Source: Candidatus Gastranaerophilales bacterium
Lineage (GTDB): Bacteria > Cyanobacteriota > Vampirovibrionia > Gastranaerophilales > Gastranaerophilaceae
Length of the DNA: 64,000 nt
Direction: 5' to 3'
Assembly (NCBI GenBank): GCA_944322855.1
Contig: CALUQG010000002.1
Coordinates: 124,001-188,000 of the forward strand
Positions 44,463 through 51,902 of the stretch are shown here, piece after piece (within the stretch, counting starts at the first letter, position 1; each line of letters starts with the position of its first letter). Position numbers and translations under genes: made by a program. The notes under the pieces were generated by a model. That model did not search any database. It saw only the letters and a program-made list of their open reading frames with translations, and had not been told where the DNA came from.

Positions 44463-45407
44463 ATGAATGACAATTATGAAAAACTTTTTGATGTTGAGCC
44501 AAGAATTTTAAAATACGGTGAAAATCCCCATCAAAAGGCATTTTTGTATAAAACACAAGAAAATGCGGATTTTGAAAATCTGACAGAAATAGAACTTTCA
44601 TATAACAATATTCTTGATATAAACTGCGCGGTCAAAATTGCTGCCGAATTTTTTGATGTAAATGCTGCAGTTATTGTAAAACACAACACACCCTGCGGTG
44701 TTGCACTCGGCAAATCGCTTAATGAGGCATATTTAAAAGCCTTTGACACTGACCCGATTAGTACATTCGGAGCAACTATTGCTTTTTCTCAGAAAGTAGA
44801 TAAAGAAATAGCAAAACATGCTTCTTCTGTCTGTCTTGATGCGATAATCGCACCGGATTTCGATAATGAAGCTATAGATATACTTAAAAACAATAAAGAG
44901 CTAAGAATAATTAAACTCAATACACCCTACAAAACAATCCGCACTATGCAGGAGCAGGAAATTCATATAACACCATTTGGAACTCTTGTTCAAGAAACTG
45001 ATAACAAAGAACTGGATAAAGATTTATTTAAAGTAGTCACAAAAACAAAACCGGATGCAGAGATGATAGAAGACATGGTATTTGCCTGGAAAATAGCAAA
45101 ACATGTAAAAACAAATGCAGTTGTAGTGGCAAAAGATTTCAAAACTTTTTCGATTGTCGGCGGACAAACAAGCAGAATAGATGCTGTTGAAACTGCACTT
45201 AACAGAGCATGTGACGGGGCAAAAAAAGCCGTAATTGCGTGCGACGGATTTATACCGTCAATAGACAGTATACACGCAGCTGCACAATGTAGAATAGGCG
45301 GCATTATTCAAACCGGAGGAACTTTAAAAGATAATGAAATTATTAAAGCTGCGGACAAGTTTGAAATCGCAATGATTACAACAGGTATCAGACATTACAA
45401 ACATTAA
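44463..45407 (+). CDS. Stand-alone AICAR transformylase domain (purH C-terminal half)
   Basis: The 314-residue product matches only the second domain of PurH, which formylates AICAR with 10-formyl-THF. It begins LKYGENPHQ (YGENPHQ at 18-24), keeps the catalytic Lys-His of VKHNTPCG (K73, H74) and ends like PurH (IIQTGGTLKDNEIIKAAD, MITTGIRHYKH). The N-terminal IMP cyclohydrolase domain (~200 residues) is missing, and none is encoded upstream. A clear ribosome site (AAAGGGA) precedes the ATG, so it is not a frameshifted remnant. IMP cyclohydrolase must come from another gene. Confidence 0.85.
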   Translation: MNDNYEKLFDVEPRILKYGENPHQKAFLYKTQENADFENLTEIELSYNNILDINCAVKIAAEFFDVNAAVIVKHNTPCGVALGKSLNEAYLKAFDTDPISTFGATIAFSQKVDKEIAKHASSVCLDAIIAPDFDNEAIDILKNNKELRIIKLNTPYKTIRTMQEQEIHITPFGTLVQETDNKELDKDLFKVVTKTKPDAEMIEDMVFAWKIAKHVKTNAVVVAKDFKTFSIVGGQTSRIDAVETALNRACDGAKKAVIACDGFIPSIDSIHAAAQCRIGGIIQTGGTLKDNEIIKAADKFEIAMITTGIRHYKH

Positions 45408-45430
45408 TATAAGACATGACAGGGAAAATT

Positions 45431-46618
45431 ATGCCAAACGAAACACCTAATAACGAACAGAATACATCTGAAAACAAAAAAGCACTAGCCTGGCTGACTC
45501 TCGGACACGGGCTTTCTGACAGCTATTCAAGTTTCATTAACCCGATTTTGCCTTTCATTGTCGCAAACATCGGCGCAAGTCTTGCACTTGCAACCTGTGC
45601 AATGAGTGCATCACAGCTTTTTTCATCAATGATGCAGCCTGTTTTTGGATTTATTGCTGATAAATGGCAAAAAAGATTTTTTATATTCTGGGGCATAATT
45701 CTTGCCTCTGTTGCTTTTTCTCTGTCCGGGCTTGTTAACAACATCTGGCAGCTTGCAGCTTGTTTAATTATAGGTGGACTCGGAGTTGGATTTTATCATC
45801 CGCAGGCAACAGGTTTTGTTGTGAGGTACAGCGGAAATAACCTTGCAAAAAACATGAGCATATTTATTGCGGCAGGAACTATAGGATATTCATTAGGCCC
45901 TATAATTTCTTCTGCAATTACACAGTTGTTCGGAGTAACAAGACTTCCAATCGCTTCAAGCTGGGGGTTGATATTCGCTTTTTGCCTTTTCCTTTTTGTT
46001 CCGAAAATTCAGGCAAAAAACTTTGTCAAAAACAAAAATTCGTTTAACCAAACACTGGTTGATATTTTTTCAAACAAAACAATAAGAATTCTGATAATGG
46101 TATCAGCCTTAAAATCTCTTGTAACATCAAGTTTTAGTATATTAATGCCTTTTTATTGGAAAGAACTCGGTTACAACGCTTTTCAAATAGGTATAGCCGT
46201 TTTTGTATTTCTTACTGTTGGTGCCTTTGGTACATACATAAGCAGTAAATATGAAAAAATTATAGGCTACAAAAATGTATTTTATACCTCATTAATTGTC
46301 CCTTTTATTTTGACTTTAGTTTTTGTAAGCATTATCAAAACAGCACCGGTATTGTCTTTTGTGTTGTTTATCCTGACAGGATTTATTACAATGTTGTCAG
46401 TTTCGATAAACATGGTTATGGCTCAAAAAACCATGCCTGAATACAAAAGTATGATATCAGGTTTCATTGGCGGTTTCAGCTGGGGCATAGTCGGGGTATT
46501 TTTACCTTTAATCGGATATATTGCACAGAATATCGGTATCATAAAAACACTTTTGATAATATCATTTATACCGTTTGCTCTTTCATACTTTGTAAAATAT
46601 CTGCCTGACAAAAACTAA
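45431..46618 (+). CDS. MFS transporter, fosmidomycin-resistance (Fsr)-like
   Basis: The start at 45431 is chosen because CAGGGA is 5-10 bases upstream. The ~395-residue product has 12 membrane spans and the loop motif GFIADKWQKR between spans 2 and 3. The opening LTLGHGLSDSYSSFINPILPF and the GFYHPQATGFV block are typical of Fsr-type proton-linked efflux carriers. The substrate is unknown. It follows the AICAR transformylase gene within 24 bases. Confidence 0.75.
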   Translation: MPNETPNNEQNTSENKKALAWLTLGHGLSDSYSSFINPILPFIVANIGASLALATCAMSASQLFSSMMQPVFGFIADKWQKRFFIFWGIILASVAFSLSGLVNNIWQLAACLIIGGLGVGFYHPQATGFVVRYSGNNLAKNMSIFIAAGTIGYSLGPIISSAITQLFGVTRLPIASSWGLIFAFCLFLFVPKIQAKNFVKNKNSFNQTLVDIFSNKTIRILIMVSALKSLVTSSFSILMPFYWKELGYNAFQIGIAVFVFLTVGAFGTYISSKYEKIIGYKNVFYTSLIVPFILTLVFVSIIKTAPVLSFVLFILTGFITMLSVSINMVMAQKTMPEYKSMISGFIGGFSWGIVGVFLPLIGYIAQNIGIIKTLLIISFIPFALSYFVKYLPDKN

Positions 46619-46639
46619 TGGAATACAGGTTGAATAAGC

Positions 46640-46666
46640 TTGTAAAATAAATCAAAAAATTATAAA
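46640..46666 (+). promoter_or_regulatory. Candidate promoter for folK
   Basis: TTGTAA (46640-46645), 15 bases, TATAAA (46661-46666). Transcription would begin about 2 bases before the ATG; no Shine-Dalgarno sequence is seen. A leaderless mRNA is possible. Confidence 0.4.
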
Positions 46667-46674
46667 ATCATACC

Positions 46675-47184
46675 ATGGCAATTGCGTACTTATCTCTGGG
46701 TTCAAATAAAGGCAACAGAATGCAGCTTATTGAACAGGCTGTGAGTTTTCTTGATTTGTCTGAAGACATAAAAGTCATAAGGGTTTCTGCGCTGTATGAG
46801 ACAGAGCCATGGGGTGTAAAAGAGCAAAACTGGTTTTTAAATTCAGCTGTTGAAATTAAAACAAAACTTTCTGCGCAAGATTTGCTTTTTAAATGTTCAA
46901 ATATTGAAAAAGCCCTTGGAAGAAACCGCCGGAATGAACAAAGGTGGGGTGAAAGAACACTGGATATAGATATAATTTTTTATAACAGTGATGTAATCAA
47001 TACAGATGTTTTAACAATTCCTCATAAACAAATGCATAAACGTGCATTTGTGCTTGTTCCTCTGCTTGAACTGATACCGGATTTTGTACATCCGGTTTTA
47101 AATAAAACTATATCTGAAATTTATGACGATCTTGATGATGTAGAAGATGTTTATCTATATGGTACGAGGAAAACGCATGACTGA
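46675..47184 (+). CDS. folK: 6-hydroxymethyl-7,8-dihydropterin pyrophosphokinase
   Basis: The 169-residue product transfers pyrophosphate from ATP to the pterin in folate synthesis. It has AYLSLGSNKGNR, SALYETEPWG, and RWGERTLDIDIIFY, with the two Mg-binding aspartates. There is no ribosome site; a -10 element lies 8 bases upstream. Its end overlaps the next gene by 8 bases. Confidence 0.93.
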   Translation: MAIAYLSLGSNKGNRMQLIEQAVSFLDLSEDIKVIRVSALYETEPWGVKEQNWFLNSAVEIKTKLSAQDLLFKCSNIEKALGRNRRNEQRWGERTLDIDIIFYNSDVINTDVLTIPHKQMHKRAFVLVPLLELIPDFVHPVLNKTISEIYDDLDDVEDVYLYGTRKTHD

Positions 47185-48388
47185 AATTGCAATAATAGGC
47201 GGCGGCCCTGCCGGTGTCATGTGTGCATTAAACGCTGCCCAGAATATAGATAACAAAATTTTTCTTTTTGATAACGGCATTATACTTAACACCCTGCTGC
47301 CGACCGGAGGCGGCAGATGCAATCTCGCATATGCAGAATATGATTTTAAAGAGCTTGTAAAATTTTATCCGAGAGGAGAAAAATTCTTATACAGCATTTT
47401 TTCCAGATTTTCAACTCCTGACACAATCAATTTTTTTGAAAAAATCGGTATAAAAATTTATACCCAAAACGACAACCGGATATTTCCGGTTTCGAATTCC
47501 TCTAAAGATGTCAAAAACGCACTAACAAAACAAATAGAAAAACATAAAAATATCAAAAAAGTATTTGAAGAAGTTATTGATATACAAAAACAAAACAATC
47601 AGTTCTTATTAAAAACAAATAAGAAAACATATCTTTTTGACAAAGTTGTAATAGCAACAGGAGGAAGAGGCGGCGGACAAAAGCTTGCTCAAAAGTTAGG
47701 ACACAAAATAACAGAACTCAAGCCTGCACTGTGTTCATTAATTACATGTGAAAAAGAGTATGCCTGTTTGACCGGAATAAGTATAAAAGATGTTGAGGCA
47801 TCAGTGTTTTTTAAAAACAAAAAATTTAAAGAACTTAAAGGTGATTTTTTATTCACTCATAAAGGCATTTCAGGGCCTGTTGTTTATAAAATTTCATCTT
47901 ACTGCGCATACTTAAATTTCAACGAGAAAGAACCGCTGAAAATCGTATTCAATCTTGCAGGTAAAGACTTTGAGAACTTTGATTGTGAGTTTTCAAAGTT
48001 ATTAAAAAAACATCCACAAAAAGCTTCCGTAAATATTCTATCAGGAATGTTACCATCAAATCTTGTTCTAAAGATTTTTGAAGCTGAAAACGTAGACCCA
48101 AAAACCAGAGCAGGACAGCTTACCAAAAAAGATAGAGAAAAAATATCGAAAAAAATTACAAATTTTATTTTGCATGCAAAAAATGTCAGCAAAGGCGAAG
48201 AAATTGTGACAGCAGGAGGCGTAGATTTAAAAGAGATAAACCCGAAAACTCTTGAATCCAAAATTGTAAGCGGATTATATTTTTGCGGAGAAGTTCTTGA
48301 TATAGACGGACTAACAGGAGGATTTAATCTTCAAAACTGCTGGTCAACAGGTTTTGTCGCCGGAACACAACTCGCTCAAAATATCTAG
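47177..48388 (+). CDS. NAD(P)/FAD-dependent oxidoreductase, HI0933/YhiN family
   Basis: I start at the ATG at 47177 because GAGG is 8 bases upstream; a longer in-frame start at 47147 has no site. The ~403-residue product has the Rossmann motif IGGGPAGVMCALNA, the family block LPTGGGRCNLAY, KVVIATGGRGGGQ, and a C-terminal FCGEVLDIDGLTGGFNLQNCWSTG. These flavoproteins are of unknown function. It is coupled with folK. Confidence 0.85.
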   Translation: MTEIAIIGGGPAGVMCALNAAQNIDNKIFLFDNGIILNTLLPTGGGRCNLAYAEYDFKELVKFYPRGEKFLYSIFSRFSTPDTINFFEKIGIKIYTQNDNRIFPVSNSSKDVKNALTKQIEKHKNIKKVFEEVIDIQKQNNQFLLKTNKKTYLFDKVVIATGGRGGGQKLAQKLGHKITELKPALCSLITCEKEYACLTGISIKDVEASVFFKNKKFKELKGDFLFTHKGISGPVVYKISSYCAYLNFNEKEPLKIVFNLAGKDFENFDCEFSKLLKKHPQKASVNILSGMLPSNLVLKIFEAENVDPKTRAGQLTKKDREKISKKITNFILHAKNVSKGEEIVTAGGVDLKEINPKTLESKIVSGLYFCGEVLDIDGLTGGFNLQNCWSTGFVAGTQLAQNI

Positions 48389-48390
48389 AA

Positions 48391-49191
48391 TTATATCTCT
48401 TCAATTACAGCCATTAAAAGTTTCATAAAGGAATCTTTTGTTTTTGCAGCTGTTTCAACAACTTCACTATGCGAAAGCCTTGATGGATGAACTCCTGCTG
48501 CTGAATTAGTTATGCAGCTTATTCCAAGCACTTTCATAGAACAGTAATTTGCAACAAGTGCCTCCGGTACAGTAGACATTCCAACAGCATCCGCTCCCAT
48601 AATCCTGAGCATATTTATCTCTGCAGGTGTCTCATAGCTGGGGCCGCTCATGGCAGCATAGATACCTTTTCGCATCGTGAGTCCTAATTTCTGGCCTTTT
48701 GAAAGAGCAAAATCACACAATGCATGGTTATAGACTTCAGACATATCTGGAAATCTGTCACCAAGAGTAGCATCATTTTCTCCGATTAAAGGGTTTACAC
48801 CCATTAGATTAATATGATCAGAAATAACCATTAAATCTCCGGCATTGTATGCTTTATTTACACTGCCGGCAGCGTTAGTTATTATAAGAGTTTTAACGCC
48901 AAGTTTTTTCATAACTTTTACCGGATAAACAATTCTGCTTATATGGTACCCTTCATAATAATGATATCGTCCCTGCATAATTACAGCTTTTTTACCTAAT
49001 ACTTCCCCAAAAACAAGCTGGCCTTTATGCCCTGCCACAGTAGAAGTCTCAAAACCGGGGATGTCCTTGTATTGAATTCTTACACCCTCTATATTGTCGG
49101 CAAAATCACCTAGACCGGAGCCTAAAATAATTCCAAGTTCCGGTTCAAAATCTTTTATCTTTTTTTTGATATATTCTACAGTTTCTTTCAT
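48391..49191 (-). CDS. punA: Purine nucleoside phosphorylase
   Basis: The 266-residue product splits inosine and guanosine with phosphate (trimeric PNP type). Landmarks: ILGSGLG, phosphate-site GRYHYYEG, NAAGS, MSGPSYETPAE and the base-binding ITNSAAG. It starts 5 bases after the korC stop, so it belongs to that operon. No terminator is seen between it and the converging flavoprotein. Confidence 0.94.
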   Translation of the reverse strand: MKETVEYIKKKIKDFEPELGIILGSGLGDFADNIEGVRIQYKDIPGFETSTVAGHKGQLVFGEVLGKKAVIMQGRYHYYEGYHISRIVYPVKVMKKLGVKTLIITNAAGSVNKAYNAGDLMVISDHINLMGVNPLIGENDATLGDRFPDMSEVYNHALCDFALSKGQKLGLTMRKGIYAAMSGPSYETPAEINMLRIMGADAVGMSTVPEALVANYCSMKVLGISCITNSAAGVHPSRLSHSEVVETAAKTKDSFMKLLMAVIEEI

Positions 49192-49196
49192 AGTTA

Positions 49197-49769
49197 CTAT
49201 ACAGCAGCCGGTTGATTTTTCATTACACTGACACCAAAATGCAGAGATTCAATGTTATTTGGCAGCAGTGCGGCTTTTTTTGCTGACACCTTCTTTGACA
49301 TATCTTTCATAACTTCTATAATGGATTCTATTTTTAAGATACCTGTTTTTTCAATCAGAGCACCAAGTGCCATTACATTTACAAATGCAGGCTGGGTAAG
49401 TTTTTGTGCAAGATCGTTAAACGGTATTCTTATATAATTTATATCTTTTCTTGTTGTAGGGATGTGAGAAAGAGACGAATTTATTATCATAAAACCGCCT
49501 TTTTTCACTTTATGTTCAAACTTTGCCTGCGAAGCATCATTCAACGCAATAACCGCATCTGCTTCATCAATTACAGGAGACGGTATCTCGTCATCAGAAA
49601 TATTTACGGCGCAATTTACGGCTCCGCCTCTCATTTCAGCACCGTAAGCTGGAAACCATGTTGTATGTTTTCCTTCTACAACCGCTGCGTGGCAAAGGAG
49701 TATACCAGCAAATAATGCGCCCTGTCCGCCAAATCCTGAAATTATTATACTCATATCTTTGATATTCAT
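49197..49769 (-). CDS. korC: 2-oxoacid:ferredoxin oxidoreductase gamma subunit
   Basis: The 190-residue product begins IIISGFGGQGALFAGILLCHAAV and has the GAEMRGGAVNC block of the gamma subunit. It is the fourth gene of a korDABC set in which alpha, beta and gamma parts are separate. GGAGAAAG precedes the ATG. Confidence 0.9.
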   Translation of the reverse strand: MNIKDMSIIISGFGGQGALFAGILLCHAAVVEGKHTTWFPAYGAEMRGGAVNCAVNISDDEIPSPVIDEADAVIALNDASQAKFEHKVKKGGFMIINSSLSHIPTTRKDINYIRIPFNDLAQKLTQPAFVNVMALGALIEKTGILKIESIIEVMKDMSKKVSAKKAALLPNNIESLHFGVSVMKNQPAAV

Positions 49770-49772
49770 AGT

Positions 49773-50531
49773 CTAAGCTTTCTCCAATGCTGTGACATCT
49801 TTAAATACACCCAGGGGATGTACTTTTTCAATAATATCATCAATCCGTTCAATTGATTCAACGGGTGTCAAATGCCAGTTTGTCGGGCAAGCCGCAAGCA
49901 CCTCAACAAAACCGTAACCCAACCCTTTAATCTGTGTTTCAAAAGCTTTTCTGATTGCTTCTTTTGCCTGTCTGATATTTTTTGATGTTGTAATTGCAAC
50001 CCTTGCACTATAAGCAGTACCTTCACATTTTGCGACTATCTCTGCGGCATGCAAAGGATAACCTGTAAGTTCTGCTTTTCTTCCTTTCGGGGTAGTTGTT
50101 GTAACCTGCCCGACAAGGGTTGTAGAACTTGCCTGACCTCCTGTCATACCAAAATTAGTATTGTTTATCATAATCGTAGTGATATGTTCACCTCTGCAGG
50201 CTGTATGAATTGTTTCATTAAACCCGATTGTAGCAGCATCACCATCACCTTGATATGTGAAAACGAATTTGTCAGGTTTGCATCTTTTTATACCGGTAGC
50301 AACACACGGTGAACGACCATGCGACGCACCTGCAACATCCAGATTGAAAAACTTTTCTAAAAATATTGAACAACCTACGGAAGAAATCGCTATTGTATCT
50401 TTTTGCAGGTTATATTCATCAATTAATTCAGCAATAATTCTCAAAATTACACCGTGGCCGCATCCCGGGCAAAAAGTAAAATGTCCGTCTTTCAGAAGAG
50501 ATTCGGGTCTTTTATAAACAAGTGTTTCCAT
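49773..50531 (-). CDS. korB: 2-oxoacid:ferredoxin oxidoreductase beta subunit (TPP-binding)
   Basis: The 252-residue product binds thiamine diphosphate: FCPGCGHGVILRII, HGRSPCVATGIK, then GDGDAATIGFNETIHTACRG and NNTNFGMTGGQ. It decarboxylates the oxoacid and passes electrons to ferredoxin. The type (2-oxoglutarate or branched-chain) is not certain from sequence alone. Confidence 0.9.
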   Translation of the reverse strand: METLVYKRPESLLKDGHFTFCPGCGHGVILRIIAELIDEYNLQKDTIAISSVGCSIFLEKFFNLDVAGASHGRSPCVATGIKRCKPDKFVFTYQGDGDAATIGFNETIHTACRGEHITTIMINNTNFGMTGGQASSTTLVGQVTTTTPKGRKAELTGYPLHAAEIVAKCEGTAYSARVAITTSKNIRQAKEAIRKAFETQIKGLGYGFVEVLAACPTNWHLTPVESIERIDDIIEKVHPLGVFKDVTALEKA

Positions 50532-50533
50532 AA

Positions 50534-51616
50534 TTAATTCACCCCTGCTTCCGTTTTTGTGCCTAATTTTGAGTATAATTCTTCAATTTTTTTCATAATC
50601 ATATCAGGAGTTAAAAGACCGCCTGCTGTCCTTCCGAAAAATTCAACAGGACAAGCACCGAATACTGCTGAACGAACATCCAAAAGCATCTGTCCCTTAT
50701 TAAGTTCCAAATCCAAAATCATATCAGTATTCTTTGCAGTCTCTTGAAGCTGTTTTTCCGGGAACGGGAATAATGTCACCGGTCTGAATAAACCGACTTT
50801 CATTCCTTTTTCTCTGGCTTTGTTTACAGCTGCTTTGGCTATTCTTCCGACAGTACCAAATGCCGTCAAAACCAGTTTTGCATCTTCCAGTTTATATCCT
50901 TCAAAAGTTGTTTCTTCCTGTGCAATTTTTTCATATTTTTCAAAAATTCTGTTTGTAAGTGCTTCCATAGCGCCTTCAGGCATATGAAGAGAAACTATAT
51001 TTCTTGCAGGACGATTATTGGCACCATCTAGAGCCCATGTACTCACATCAGGATCATCATAAGGATATTCGCCAAATTCAGCAGGTTCCATCATTTGTCC
51101 CAGTATTCCGTCAGCAAGAAGCATAACAGGATTTCTGTATTTTAAGGCAAGGTGAAATGCTCTGTAAGTTAAATCAATAGCTTCCTGCACTGTTGAAGGA
51201 GAAAGTACAACTGTTTTATAATCACCGTTGCCGCCGCCTTTAAGCGCTTGAAAATAATCTCCCTGAGCAGGTGCAATATTACCTAACCCCGGGCCGCCTC
51301 TCATTACACTAACAATTACACCCGGTACCTCAGCACAGCACATTGCGGAAATTGCTTCTTGCATAAGTGCAATTCCGCATGAAGAAGATGAGGTCATTGC
51401 CTTTGTTCCTGTGGTACCTGCTCCGATTACCATATTTATTGAAGCAAGTTCACTCTCAGCAGTTATAAAAGTTCTGCCGAGTTCAGGCAAATGCGCTCCC
51501 ATATATTCACCGATTTCACTTTGCGGAGTAATCGGATAACCAAAATAGCACTGACATCCGGCATTAATCGCTGCCTGTGCAATTGCTTCATTACCCTTTA
51601 CCAATACTTTTGCCAC
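50534..51616 (-). CDS. korA: 2-oxoacid:ferredoxin oxidoreductase alpha subunit
   Basis: The 360-residue product starts at GTG, with AGGAAGA upstream. It has GNEAIAQAAINAGCQCYFGYPITPQSEI, a second block MTSSSSCGIALMQEAISAM and NPVMLLADG. It pairs with korB across the active site. KorA/VorB-type; the substrate is inferred, most likely 2-oxoglutarate. Confidence 0.9.
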   Translation of the reverse strand: MAKVLVKGNEAIAQAAINAGCQCYFGYPITPQSEIGEYMGAHLPELGRTFITAESELASINMVIGAGTTGTKAMTSSSSCGIALMQEAISAMCCAEVPGVIVSVMRGGPGLGNIAPAQGDYFQALKGGGNGDYKTVVLSPSTVQEAIDLTYRAFHLALKYRNPVMLLADGILGQMMEPAEFGEYPYDDPDVSTWALDGANNRPARNIVSLHMPEGAMEALTNRIFEKYEKIAQEETTFEGYKLEDAKLVLTAFGTVGRIAKAAVNKAREKGMKVGLFRPVTLFPFPEKQLQETAKNTDMILDLELNKGQMLLDVRSAVFGACPVEFFGRTAGGLLTPDMIMKKIEELYSKLGTKTEAGVN

Positions 51617-51626
51617 AGTCTTCTTC

Positions 51627-51836
51627 CTATCTGTACACTTCTTTTATTGCAACATCAGGGCAATTTAAAGCGCACATTGCGCACCCTATACATTCATTGT
51701 TCGGGTCTGCGAACTCAACAGGAAAATATCCATACTCATTCGCTTCACTGCTCTTTTTTAACAGCCCTTTAGGACATGCCTTTACACAAAGGTAACATCC
51801 CTTGCACACATCTCTATCTACTACAATCCTGCCCAT
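51627..51836 (-). CDS. korD: 2-oxoacid:ferredoxin oxidoreductase delta subunit (ferredoxin-like)
   Basis: The 69-residue product has two 4Fe-4S motifs: CKGCYLCVKACP and CIGCAMCALNCP. It carries electrons for the complex. It is the first gene of the operon. The ATG has no Shine-Dalgarno sequence, and a TATAAT lies 14 bases upstream, so the leader is only ~8 bases. Confidence 0.93.
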   Translation of the reverse strand: MGRIVVDRDVCKGCYLCVKACPKGLLKKSSEANEYGYFPVEFADPNNECIGCAMCALNCPDVAIKEVYR

Positions 51837-51850
51837 TTAAAATACGCTCG

Positions 51851-51880
51851 ATTATACTATTTATCTTATTTTATTGTATC
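51851..51880 (-). promoter_or_regulatory. Candidate promoter of the kor operon
   Basis: Minus strand GATACA (51880-51875), 18 bases, TATAAT (51856-51851); the -35 is weak. Transcription would start near 51844. Confidence 0.45.
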
Positions 51881-51902
51881 ACTTAGCAACGAAAACACAA
51901 GA

